Shown here: positions 8,680 to 15,531 of the stretch, piece after piece
Position numbering within the stretch: the first letter of the stretch is position 1
Layout: every line of letters begins with the position of its first letter
NCBI GenBank assembly: GCA_036741355.1
Contig: DAINSK010000062.1
Coordinates: forward strand, 1 to 16,038
Direction: 5' to 3'
DNA from: JBBRGK01 sp036741355
Lineage (GTDB): Bacteria > Chloroflexota > Dehalococcoidia > CAUJGQ01
Length of the DNA stretch: 16,038 nt
Made by a program: the position numbers and the translations under genes
Notes under the pieces: model-generated
Seen by the model: only the letters and a program-made list of their open reading frames with translations
The model's database searches: none
Told to the model about the DNA's origin: nothing

Positions 8680-9466
8680 GGCGGTCCTAGAAATTTCCGC
8701 TGTCCCGGGGACGAGCCCGGTCCATCGCCTGTGGGCGGGCACCAAGCTGCTCGTGATCCTTGTTCTTGGCGCCGGACTCGGATTCGCCGGCCAGATGTGG
8801 GGCTTCGCCGTGGTCGCGGCACTGATCGCCATCGCTGCTGCCTCAGCGAGACTGTCGCCGGCGCTGCTGTGGCGGGGGATCCGGCCGCTCATGCTTGCGC
8901 TGCTGCTGGGCGCGTTGTTACTGATGTTCAGCAGCACCGGTCACGCGGTGCTGCGCATCGGACCCGGTGTCATCACCAATAAGGGTATCGAGCACGCCAT
9001 CCGTTTCCCCGGGATGCTTCTGCTGCTTGCACTGGCGGCCAACGTCCTGAACCGCACGACGCCGCCTGCCGAGTCGGTCGCCGCGCTCGGCGTATTGCTG
9101 CACCCGCTTCGCCGACTGCGACTCCCCGTCGACGAACTGCTGACAATGGTCGCGATCAGCCTGCGCTTCCTCCCGATTCTTGCCGAAGAAGTGACGCGGC
9201 TGCGCCAGGCACAGGCGACCCGCGGTCTGAGTCTGGCACAGGGGGACCTCGACTCGCGCACGCGGGCGGTAGAAGGGTGGATCGTTTCGCTGGTAAGGGG
9301 CAACCTGCGGCGTGCGGCGGAGCTGGGCGAGGCGATGGACGCCAGAGGCTACGGGGACCCGGAAGAACGAGAGTTTCCGTTGCGTCGCCCGAAGATCGGA
9401 TTGCTGGACGTTGCCGTATTGCTGGCAAGCGGGGCGATTGCGGTCACGATGATCGCTATTCGCTAA
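8672..9466 (+). CDS. ecfT: ECF transporter transmembrane subunit T
   Basis: Membrane scaffold that links the two ATPases to the S component. The 264-residue product has an N-terminal pair of membrane segments (about 24-58), further helices near 70-88 and 112-126, a cytoplasmic helical region, and a final helix at 244-262. The two coupling motifs expected in this family are visible: ATRG at 182-185 and ARG at 224-226 within EAMDARGYG. Length and motif spacing are normal for EcfT. ATG at 8672 lies inside the 3' end of ecfA2 (8-base overlap), so translation is probably coupled. The stop overlaps the stop of the opposite-strand DtxR gene by 11 bases. Confidence 0.94.
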   Translation: MLEAVLEISAVPGTSPVHRLWAGTKLLVILVLGAGLGFAGQMWGFAVVAALIAIAAASARLSPALLWRGIRPLMLALLLGALLLMFSSTGHAVLRIGPGVITNKGIEHAIRFPGMLLLLALAANVLNRTTPPAESVAALGVLLHPLRRLRLPVDELLTMVAISLRFLPILAEEVTRLRQAQATRGLSLAQGDLDSRTRAVEGWIVSLVRGNLRRAAELGEAMDARGYGDPEEREFPLRRPKIGLLDVAVLLASGAIAVTMIAIR

Positions 9467-10127
9467 CCGGGGGCCAGACCCACAGATAGGCAGCGCTGTC
9501 CGGGCTCATCGACACTTCCTGACCATCGACGTCAACGGTGAGAGGACCGTTCAGCGGCCCATGATCGGTGATGCGCAGACCGGCACCGGGACGAACGCCG
9601 TTGATCTCATAAAAGACCATCAGCTCGTGGTTGTCCTCGGCAAGCTCCGAAATGCGGCGCAGGCGAACACGTACGCCCCGCGGAACCTCGGCGAGCGAAA
9701 CCAGCGGCGTCTTGCGTTCCTCTTCGGTGAGCGGACGGATGGGGTTGCCGTGGGGACAGGTGGCGGGGTGATCCAGCGACGCGTCGATGCGCTCTTCGAC
9801 CAGCGGCGACACGGCGTGCTCCAAGCGGTGTGCTTCCTCGTGCGCGGTGGCCCAGTCTAGTCCCAGGCCATCGGTGAGCCAGCGCTCGATCAAGCGGTGC
9901 CGGCGCAGCAATGTGTCGGCGATCTCGCGTCCGGCAGGCGTCAGCTCGACGTTACGTCTGGGCTCGACGCGGACTAGTCCATCCCGTTCCAGCCGTCGAG
10001 CGGCCTCGCCCATCGTCGGTGGAGTAACGCCACAGAAGCTTGCCAATCGCGCCAGAGTCGGCTGCTGACCTTCGTCGGTGAGCGTGCAAATTGCGATCAG
10101 ATAGTTCTCGCTGGTCATCGTGGTCAT
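9456..10127 (-). CDS. DtxR/MntR-family metal-dependent repressor with SH3-like C-terminal domain
   Basis: The 223-residue product has an N-terminal winged helix (about 5-65), a dimerisation/metal domain, and a FeoA/SH3-like C-terminal domain (about 145-220). By alignment to DtxR, site-1 ligands are present as His77, Glu81 and His96, and the site-2 segment reads HEEAHRLEH. There Glu103 and His104 are kept but His100 replaces the DtxR cysteine and Asn8 replaces Met10 (Asp8 in MntR). Metal specificity therefore cannot be assigned. The ATG at 10127 begins at the fold's N-terminus; a second ATG at 10118 is equally possible and neither has a clear ribosome site. A longer reading to 10310 would run into the DoxX gene and is rejected. 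Targets are unknown; the adjacent ECF operon is a candidate. Confidence 0.92.
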   Translation of the reverse strand: MTTMTSENYLIAICTLTDEGQQPTLARLASFCGVTPPTMGEAARRLERDGLVRVEPRRNVELTPAGREIADTLLRRHRLIERWLTDGLGLDWATAHEEAHRLEHAVSPLVEERIDASLDHPATCPHGNPIRPLTEEERKTPLVSLAEVPRGVRVRLRRISELAEDNHELMVFYEINGVRPGAGLRITDHGPLNGPLTVDVDGQEVSMSPDSAAYLWVWPPVSE

Positions 10128-10176
10128 GGGAGCGCAATCACCAAACCGCGAAGCAAGATTGTCATAATATGCATCC

Positions 10177-10557
10177 TTATATAACTTCAATACGTTGCCA
10201 CACCAGTATAGCAACGGCCCGCTCGGCGTCTGGTTTGCGGAAAAGCCCCACAATCGCGCCCAAGACGGTGAGCAAGCCCAAGGCCAGGCTGACGCCAACG
10301 CATGACTCACCCGTTACGATCAAGTAGGACGTGACCAGCCGGCTGCGTTGGCTACCAAGTGAACTTCGCCGAACGAGCGCGGCGTAGGCGGGCACCGGGT
10401 GATCGCGTGTCAGCTTTTCCACCCAGTTCATGGAGCTGCCGCGCAGAAACTCACGCAGGTTCTTGTGCCGCACACCTTCCAGCCACCACAACCCGATGCC
10501 GATGCGCAGGATCGCGAGCCATTCGCGCAGAGACAGCCAGCCCAAGACGTCATGCAC
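10177..10557 (-). CDS. Short DoxX-type membrane protein
   Basis: The product (126 residues from GTG 10557) has the DoxX look: a first membrane helix with LAILRIGIGLWWLEGVRHKN, an amphipathic stretch HPVPAYAALVRR, then VTSYLIVTGESCVGVSLALGLLTVLGAIVGLF. Members normally continue with a further helix; here the protein ends 20 residues after GLF, and neither other frame clearly supplies the missing part. It may be a truncated or compact member. I prefer GTG 10557 because a promoter-like pair (TTGCAA, TATACT) lies over the upstream in-frame TTG at 10593, which would place the transcript start at or next to the GTG (leaderless). It lies 49 bp upstream of the DtxR gene in the same direction, and the regulator's promoter candidate sits inside its 3' end. 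Confidence 0.72.
   Translation of the reverse strand: MHDVLGWLSLREWLAILRIGIGLWWLEGVRHKNLREFLRGSSMNWVEKLTRDHPVPAYAALVRRSSLGSQRSRLVTSYLIVTGESCVGVSLALGLLTVLGAIVGLFRKPDAERAVAILVWQRIEVI
10193..10216 (-). promoter_or_regulatory. Inverted repeat around a -10 box: candidate DtxR-gene promoter/operator
   Basis: CGTTGC (10193-10198) and GCAACG (10211-10216) form a perfect 6-bp inverted repeat with a 12-base spacer. The spacer contains TATACT on the minus strand (10210-10205), and a start near 10198 would leave a leader of about 70 bases before the regulator gene. A second AT-rich promoter-like stretch lies closer (TTGAAG at 10190-10185, TATTAT at 10169-10164, spacer 15). A dyad over the -10 fits autoregulation, but it does not match the classic DtxR box. 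No good -35 is seen. Confidence 0.35.
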
Positions 10558-10563
10558 GCCGGC

Positions 10564-10593
10564 AGTATAGGCACCCTGCTTGTGACGTTGCAA
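10564..10593 (-). promoter_or_regulatory. Candidate leaderless promoter of the DoxX gene
   Basis: On the minus strand TTGCAA (10593-10588), an 18-base spacer and TATACT (10569-10564) form the best -35/-10 pair in the window. The expected start, about 7 bases beyond the -10, falls on the GTG at 10557. On the plus strand, TATGAT at 10620-10625 is a weak -10 candidate for the divergent flavoprotein gene. Confidence 0.45.
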
Positions 10594-10648
10594 AGATCGA
10601 ACGTTGGTTCTCGCTGGCGTATGATTTCAACTGATAGGAGCGCTACCG

Positions 10649-11623
10649 ATGCTGCGAACCAGGATCTGTGATCTGCTCGGGATTGAAACGCCGATACTCA
10701 ACGCGCCGATGGGCGGCGGGTCGGCGGGCGCTGAGCTCGCGGCGGCCGTGTCTGCCGCGGGCGGCCTCGGCATGATCGGCGGCATGTCGTTGGGTGGCGC
10801 CGACTGGTTGCGCCGGCAGATTCGGCTCGTCCGCGAGCGCACGAACCGGCCATTCGGCGTCGGCTTCATCAGCCACCGCCTGCCTCAATCGGCCGAGCTT
10901 TTCGACGTTGCGATTGAAGAGCGAGTGCCCGTGATCGCGCACTCGTTCGCGGATCCGTCTCCGTACATGGCTCGCGCCCGTGAGGTCGGAGCAAAAGTGC
11001 TTTGCCAGGTACGCGACGTCGAGGGAGCGCTCGAAGCCGCGAGGGCGGGTGTCGACGTGATCGTCGCCCAGGGGAGTGAAGCCGGTGGTCACACCGGTCG
11101 GATCTCGACTCTGGCGCTGATTCCGCTGGTGGTGGATGCGGTTGCACCATTGCCGGTGATCGCAGCGGGAGGCATCGGCGACGGACGCGGGCTCGCCGCG
11201 GCGCTGATGCTGGGCGCGGAAGGGGCGTGGTTGGGAACGGCATTCCTCTGCTCACCGGAAAGCGGTTACTCCCCGGCGCAGAAGCAAAGGGTGCTGGACA
11301 TTGGGCCTAATGATACCGTGCTGTCTGAAAGCTTCGATATCTTTGCGAAAAATGTCTGGCCGCAGGGAGTTGTAGCCCGCGCGGCGCGGAACGAGATCAG
11401 CGATCGCTGGCATGGCCATGAAGAGGAACTGAGAAGCCAGATAGATACCGTTCGCGCCCAGTATGAAGAAGCGCTCAAGCGCCGTGCCCTGTCCGTTGAC
11501 CCGGTGTGGGCAGGCGCGTCGGCCGGAATGGTGACCAGGTCCGAACCGGCCGGGGAGATCGTGCGGCGAATCGCTGACGAAGCCGAGCGCATCATCGCCG
11601 ACCGAGGCCAGCGTCATTATTAG
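10649..11623 (+). CDS. Nitronate monooxygenase-like FMN protein (2-nitropropane dioxygenase family)
   Basis: TIM-barrel flavoprotein of 324 residues. Seen: the N-terminal PILNAPMGGG segment (15-24), QGSEAGGHTG at 141-150 containing the conserved His148 of the family, GGIGDGRG at 174-181 for FMN phosphate binding, and EGAWLGTAFL at 191-200. Known members oxidise alkyl nitronates such as propionate-3-nitronate with O2; related proteins act as FabK-type enoyl reductases, so the exact substrate is not set by sequence alone. AGGAG lies 9 bases before the ATG at 10649. It stands alone, divergent from the DoxX gene and convergent with the VOC gene, with 4 bases between the two stop codons and no terminator visible between them. 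Confidence 0.92.
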   Translation: MLRTRICDLLGIETPILNAPMGGGSAGAELAAAVSAAGGLGMIGGMSLGGADWLRRQIRLVRERTNRPFGVGFISHRLPQSAELFDVAIEERVPVIAHSFADPSPYMARAREVGAKVLCQVRDVEGALEAARAGVDVIVAQGSEAGGHTGRISTLALIPLVVDAVAPLPVIAAGGIGDGRGLAAALMLGAEGAWLGTAFLCSPESGYSPAQKQRVLDIGPNDTVLSESFDIFAKNVWPQGVVARAARNEISDRWHGHEEELRSQIDTVRAQYEEALKRRALSVDPVWAGASAGMVTRSEPAGEIVRRIADEAERIIADRGQRHY

Positions 11624-11627
11624 ATGT

Positions 11628-12065
11628 TTAGATAGCCAGAGGTTTGCCCGTCGCCACCAGCGCCGGGTTATCCTTCCAGGCGTCGCTTGCGTCCACGTAC
11701 AGCTCGATGCCGTTCCCGTCCGGGTCGTTCAGGTACAGCGCGAGCGAGACGGTGTGATCGATCGCCCTATCGACCTTGACGCCTTTGGCCTCAAGTTGCT
11801 GCTTCATCGCGCGTAGGTCGTCCAGATTGTTTCCAACGCTGAAGGCAACGTGGAACAGCCCAACCCCGTGCGGGTCGGACAGCGGCGCGTCGTCGCCAAC
11901 CGCTAGGATCGCGAAGTCGTGGTGGTTGCCCAGCGTGAAGAACGTCATCGGCATCGTTTCATGGCGCGCGGCGATCGGCATGCCGAGCACGCCGTTGTAG
12001 AACTCTTCTGCGCGTGCCTGGTTGCGTACTTTGACGACGGCGTGCCCGATGGATTGTACCGGCAT
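11628..12065 (-). CDS. VOC-superfamily (glyoxalase/extradiol dioxygenase fold) protein
   Basis: The 145-residue product has two beta-alpha-beta-beta-beta modules. His8 (IGHAVVKV), His72 (LFHVAFSV) and Glu121 (DPDGNGIELYVD) fit the 2-His-1-carboxylate metal site of ring-cleavage dioxygenase-like VOC proteins, so a metal-dependent activity is plausible. A specific substrate cannot be named; glyoxalase, dioxygenase and antibiotic-binding relatives share the fold. The ATG at 12065 has an ideal AGGAGG five bases upstream. Minus-strand TATACT at 12129-12124 may be its -10, about 59 bases from the start, without a clear -35. The gene is divergent from the MFS gene. Confidence 0.9.
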   Translation of the reverse strand: MPVQSIGHAVVKVRNQARAEEFYNGVLGMPIAARHETMPMTFFTLGNHHDFAILAVGDDAPLSDPHGVGLFHVAFSVGNNLDDLRAMKQQLEAKGVKVDRAIDHTVSLALYLNDPDGNGIELYVDASDAWKDNPALVATGKPLAI

Positions 12066-12123
12066 GGTTGCCTCCTGAATGCGCCGTGGTCCGCCACGGC
12101 GCGAAATCGCTCTTGGCCGGTCC

Positions 12124-12129
12124 AGTATA
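12124..12129 (-). promoter_or_regulatory. Candidate -10 of the VOC gene
   Basis: TATACT reads on the minus strand 59 bases before the ATG at 12065. The sequence 17 bases upstream (TGTTCC) is a poor -35. Support comes from the same box occurring before the DoxX and DtxR genes. Confidence 0.28.
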
Positions 12130-12224
12130 CCCGCGCCTCAAGCGCCGGAACACGCGAGCGGTTGCCGAATATGGTTGATATGCTTGCGGGGTCCGGCGTC
12201 ACCTAATCACGGCCGGAGGGGGCG

Positions 12225-13556
12225 ATGGTGGTCAGCGGAGCACCGGGGCCGTTGCGACGGGGACGGGGAGGCGAGGGTTTCAGGCGCGCCTTTTCGTCGC
12301 TGCGGATCTACAACTACCGGCTCTACTGGACCGGCCAGCTAATCTCACTCACCGGTACCTGGATGCAGCGGCTGGCCCAGGCCTGGCTGGTCCTCAACCT
12401 GACCAAATCCGCGTTTGCGCTGGGCACCGTCACCACGCTTCAGTTCTTGCCGCTGAGCATCTTCTCGTTGTTCGGCGGCGTGTTAGCAGACCGAATTCCC
12501 AAACGCCGCCTTTTGATCGTCACCCAATCCATCGCCGCGGTCCAGGCGCTGATCCTCGCGGTCCTCACGTCGGCGGGGATGATCCAGCTCTGGCACATCT
12601 ACGTTCTCGCGCTGATGCTAGGAATGAGCAACGCCTTCGACAACCCCGCGCGGCAATCGTTCCCGATCGAGCTGGTTGGGCGGGATGAAGTCGCCAACGC
12701 CGTTGCGCTCAACTCGACTCTCTTCAACACGAGCCGCATCGCCGGGCCCTCTCTCGCCGGTATCGCGATTGCGACGATCGGCGTTGCCGGCTGCTTCTGG
12801 CTGAACGCGGTGAGCTTCCTCGGAACCATTTGCGCGCTGACCGCAATGAAGCCCCAACTGTTCTTTTCCGTTCCGGCGCGGCAGCGTGGACGCACGCTTG
12901 GGCTGCTTCGTGACGGCGTGGTCTATGCATGGCGTACCCCCGCCGTGTGCGTGCTCATGATCCAACTCTTCTTCTTCGGTACGTTCGCCTATAACTTCAA
13001 TGTGGTCCTGCCCCTGCTGGCAAAATTCACCCTGCACACCAGCTCGCTCGGCTACGGCTTTCTGTTTGCCGCACTCGGCGCGGGGTCGCTGGTGACAGCC
13101 TTGACGCTCGCCTACACGCGTATGCAGAGTCAACGCACGATCTTCCTGGGCGGTGCCGCGCTTGTAGTGGCGATGATCAGCCTCGGTCTTTCGCGCCAGT
13201 ACGTCATCAGCCTGCTATTGCTGGCCCTAACCGGCGGCTGCAGCATCATGTACAGCGCCTCCACGCAGACGCGGCTGCAGCTGATCGTGCCCGACGCCCT
13301 GCGTGGGCGCACGATGAGCCTGTACACCGAGTTCTTCGCCGGCACGACACCAATCGGCAGCCTGTTTATCGGCTCAGTCTCCGAGCGGTGGGATCCGGGG
13401 ATATCGCTGGTCACGGCCGGCGGGCTTTCCGCAATCGGGCTCGTGCTGGCTGTTCTATACCTTCGCGGGCGCAGCGCAAAAGACATGGTGCGTGGCACGG
13501 TGCTCGAACCCGCCTACGCGCTCGAGGCGCAGCACGCGGTCGTCGCTGACAACTGA
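12225..13556 (+). CDS. MFS transporter, EntS/MFS_3-like exporter
   Basis: The 443-residue product has about 12 hydrophobic segments. The first is preceded by a basic N-terminus and by RIYNYRLYWTGQLISLTGTWMQ, typical of the MFS_3 (EntS-like) group. Further family marks are GGVLADRIPKRR (the loop 2-3 motif), SNAFDNPARQSF, and the VPDALRGRTMSLY segment in the C-terminal half. The group exports siderophores, macrolides and other small molecules by proton antiport; the substrate here is unknown. GGAGGGGG stands just before the ATG at 12225 (about 5 bases), and a GTG directly follows as the third base-triplet choice. It appears monocistronic. The C-terminal 30 residues are hydrophilic. Confidence 0.94.
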   Translation: MVVSGAPGPLRRGRGGEGFRRAFSSLRIYNYRLYWTGQLISLTGTWMQRLAQAWLVLNLTKSAFALGTVTTLQFLPLSIFSLFGGVLADRIPKRRLLIVTQSIAAVQALILAVLTSAGMIQLWHIYVLALMLGMSNAFDNPARQSFPIELVGRDEVANAVALNSTLFNTSRIAGPSLAGIAIATIGVAGCFWLNAVSFLGTICALTAMKPQLFFSVPARQRGRTLGLLRDGVVYAWRTPAVCVLMIQLFFFGTFAYNFNVVLPLLAKFTLHTSSLGYGFLFAALGAGSLVTALTLAYTRMQSQRTIFLGGAALVVAMISLGLSRQYVISLLLLALTGGCSIMYSASTQTRLQLIVPDALRGRTMSLYTEFFAGTTPIGSLFIGSVSERWDPGISLVTAGGLSAIGLVLAVLYLRGRSAKDMVRGTVLEPAYALEAQHAVVADN

Positions 13557-13657
13557 CATCGTTCCGGCTATCCGCCGCCAGAGGCCCTTACTACGTCTCG
13601 CTATCCGGGGCGCGATGCGGCAACATGGGGCGGAGATCACAGTGAGGTATACGGCAA

Positions 13658-13945
13658 ATGCCTGGTCCTCCCATTCCTCCAGGCATGTCGCTCAGCCACT
13701 TTGGCGGCCGAGTGATGCAGTGGGGAACGGGACACGAAGCCGCATTGTCTCGCCGTAGGAGAGTCACGCCGCAGTGGTTGACCCAGAACGGTGTTACGCT
13801 GGAGATGCTGAGGCAATGGCATCGCTTTTATCTGGATGTAGATGCCGCTAATCCGGAAAATCCGAGCGCCAGAGGGCGTGCCGCGCTGATGAGCCATTGT
13901 ATCGAGTTGCTTGAGGAACGAGGCATGACTGCCGATGGTGACTGA
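13658..13945 (+). CDS. Small DUF4951-like protein, possible toxin-type domain
   Basis: A 95-residue protein. After a Pro-rich start (MPGPPIPPG) it reads SLSHFGGRVMQWGTG, then VTLEMLRQWHRFYLDV and NPENPSARGRAALM. I recall the pattern FG..VM.WGTG ... GVT.EMA..WRDFY ... NP.NPSA.GRA.LM from DUF4951, a domain found at the C-terminus of polymorphic-toxin-like and RHS proteins. That match is from memory and needs a profile search. Here the domain stands alone, without secretion signal or RHS repeats. GAGGT about ten bases before ATG 13658 may serve as ribosome site; Met10 is an alternative start. It overlaps the next gene by 11 bases, so the two are probably made together. The preceding 100 bases after the MFS stop show nothing clear. 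Confidence 0.62.
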   Translation: MPGPPIPPGMSLSHFGGRVMQWGTGHEAALSRRRRVTPQWLTQNGVTLEMLRQWHRFYLDVDAANPENPSARGRAALMSHCIELLEERGMTADGD

Positions 13946-14228
13946 GACAGAGCAGCGCATTCACTTCAAGATAACCAACCCGCATGACTCTGAGATCACG
14001 CTGGTTCTCGAACCGTGGGGCGAAACCTACTCAGTCCCCCCCGGCACGTGCCTCGATATCGTGGGACAGGGACCCAGTGGCGATGGTCCGGAACTGAGCC
14101 CTGGCGAAGACGCTGTGGTGGTCTGGGGCTGGCCCGGCTCCGTTCTGCGCGTGTTTCGCGATGGGGCGGAACTGGGTAACCCCGGGGAAGCCAGGCCACC
14201 CGTTCCGGGTGGAAGCTCCGTGCACTGA
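13935..14228 (+). CDS. Small beta-rich hypothetical protein, partner of the upstream gene
   Basis: A 97-residue acidic protein without signal peptide or membrane segment. It contains ITNPHDSEITLVLEPWGE, VPPGTCLDIV, then VVVWGWPGSVLRVFRDGAEL, which alternates hydrophobic and polar residues like beta strands. I recall similar small uncharacterised proteins with an LEPWGE..PPG pattern but cannot assign a named family. ATG 13935 lies inside the end of the upstream gene (11-base overlap), with GAGG about 12 bases before it; GTG 13938 is an alternative. The acidic product beside a basic DUF4951-like protein fits an immunity or binding partner, but this is inference only. The last 15 residues are Pro/Gly rich. 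Confidence 0.6.
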   Translation: MVTETEQRIHFKITNPHDSEITLVLEPWGETYSVPPGTCLDIVGQGPSGDGPELSPGEDAVVVWGWPGSVLRVFRDGAELGNPGEARPPVPGGSSVH

Positions 14229-14303
14229 TCCGGCCGCGCCGGACACTCGTCTCCAGCGCTCGAATGCGGCACCATAGGCGCGATATTGCGGCGAGGTGGA
14301 GAG

Positions 14304-15272
14304 ATGAAGCTGGTGGTCGTCCGTTCGGGCATCGTTATTCCGGAGGTCGAAGAACGGCACATAAGGTCGGTCTGTAAGATCGCTACCGACGCTGGTTTGA
14401 CGGTCGATCTGCCGCAGTCACGCGAAGATGAGGTGATTGCGGTCGTCGAAGCGGACATCGCCTTCGGCGGCCTTGTTCCGTCGCTGTTCGCCCACGCCCG
14501 CAAGCTCCGCTGGATCCAGTCGGTCGGCGCCGGCGTTGACCGCTACGTGCAGGGCCCGCTGGTGACGAGTGACGTGGTATTGACCAGCGAGAAGGCCCTT
14601 GTCGGACCGCATCTCGCGGAGCAGGCGTTCGCGCTCCTGCTCGCCGTCACAAGGGGCGTCGCCATCGCTCTACGCGAGCGCCGCTGGAATGCCCGCATCC
14701 CCATTCGCCTCCGCTCCTGGGAGCTCGGCGGCAGGACGGCCGGACTCGTGGCGCTCGGGGGAACGGGGGTCGAGATCGCTCACCGGGCAAAGGCGTTCGG
14801 CATGCGGGTAATCGCGGTCGACCCCGAACCGGTCGCGGTCCCGCCGGAAGTCGAGGCCTGCTGGGGTCTGGATCGTTTCCCCGATCTGCTGGCGCAAAGC
14901 GACGTGGTATTCATCTCTGCACCGCTGACCGACCAATCACGGCGGATGTTCAACGCCGAAGCATTTGCGGCAATGAAGCCGGATAGCGTGCTTATCAACG
15001 TGTCGCGCGGCGAGATCGTGGACGGCGACGCATTACTGGCCGCGCTGGAAAGCGGCCATTTACGCGCCGCCGGTCTCGACGTGACTCCAGAAGAACCGTT
15101 GCCGCCGGACAGCCCCCTCTGGGACCATCCTCACGTTGTCGTCACTCCACACGTCGCGGGCGCGTCTCCGCACCGTGGCGACCGCATCGTCGAGCGTTTT
15201 CGCCGCAACCTGGACCACTTTCTCGCGAACGAGCCCCTGGAAGGCGTGATCGATAAGCAGAAGGGTTACTGA
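14304..15272 (+). CDS. D-2-hydroxyacid dehydrogenase, NAD(P)-dependent
   Basis: The 322-residue product has the two-domain fold of D-isomer 2-hydroxyacid dehydrogenases: an N-terminal part with WIQSVGAGVDRYV (70-82), then a Rossmann domain with ALGGTG at 150-155, Asp173 after the second strand (suggesting NAD preference), catalytic Arg235 (NVSRGE), Glu264 (PEEP) and His283 (TPHVAG). All three catalytic residues are present. The first glycine of the usual GxGxxG is Ala150. It would interconvert a 2-keto acid and a D-2-hydroxy acid; the substrate is not determined. ATG 14304 has GAGGTGGAGAG immediately upstream and is preferred to the upstream in-frame TTG at 14286. It stands 75 bp after the small gene pair, on the same strand. 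Confidence 0.94.
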   Translation: MKLVVVRSGIVIPEVEERHIRSVCKIATDAGLTVDLPQSREDEVIAVVEADIAFGGLVPSLFAHARKLRWIQSVGAGVDRYVQGPLVTSDVVLTSEKALVGPHLAEQAFALLLAVTRGVAIALRERRWNARIPIRLRSWELGGRTAGLVALGGTGVEIAHRAKAFGMRVIAVDPEPVAVPPEVEACWGLDRFPDLLAQSDVVFISAPLTDQSRRMFNAEAFAAMKPDSVLINVSRGEIVDGDALLAALESGHLRAAGLDVTPEEPLPPDSPLWDHPHVVVTPHVAGASPHRGDRIVERFRRNLDHFLANEPLEGVIDKQKGY

Positions 15273-15531
15273 GGAGGATATGCCGGCAGCGGTCGGAAGC
15301 GCACTCGCCTCCCAGAACTGCGAATGTGCCTGACCAGTTGTCTCAGAACTCGTTTGAGAAGTGTCTTTATGAGACATAGACTTCGAGAAAGGGGCCGTGA
15401 CGGCCTGGATTAGGGAAGCCACGTGTAAACGGTCAGGGCCCTCGGGCCATCGGTGCTGTGTGAAACAATCGGTTCTTTTTTGCACAGTGGCGCTGTTCGG
15501 CCAGAGAACAAGATTGCGGCCTCGGGGGCGC
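15273..15531. other. Gene-free stretch with inverted repeats
   Basis: No convincing gene. TGTCTCA (15339-15345) and TGAGACA (15370-15376) form a perfect 7-bp inverted repeat about 67 bases after the dehydrogenase stop. GGCCG-TGA-CGGCC lies near 15392-15404 and GGCC-CTCG-GGCC near 15437-15448. None has a direct T-run, although a run of T occurs at 15476-15481. They may help end transcription of the dehydrogenase gene. A minus ORF across 15060-15485 overlaps the dehydrogenase and is treated as a shadow. Confidence 0.4.

Noticed and set aside
10128..10310. Extended start for the DtxR gene giving 284 residues
   Set aside because: The added 61 residues overlap the DoxX coding region in another frame and do not resemble the family, which begins at the winged helix near 10127.
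11618..11640. Shared terminator between the convergent flavoprotein and VOC genes
   Set aside because: No stable inverted repeat with T-runs was found around the 4-base gap between the stop codons.
12079..12342. Small plus-strand ORF before the MFS gene
   Set aside because: It overlaps the MFS start in another frame and covers the divergent intergenic region; no motif is visible.
15060..15485. Minus-strand ORF of 141 codons
   Set aside because: Most of it is antisense to the C-terminal domain of the dehydrogenase, and it shows no family motif.
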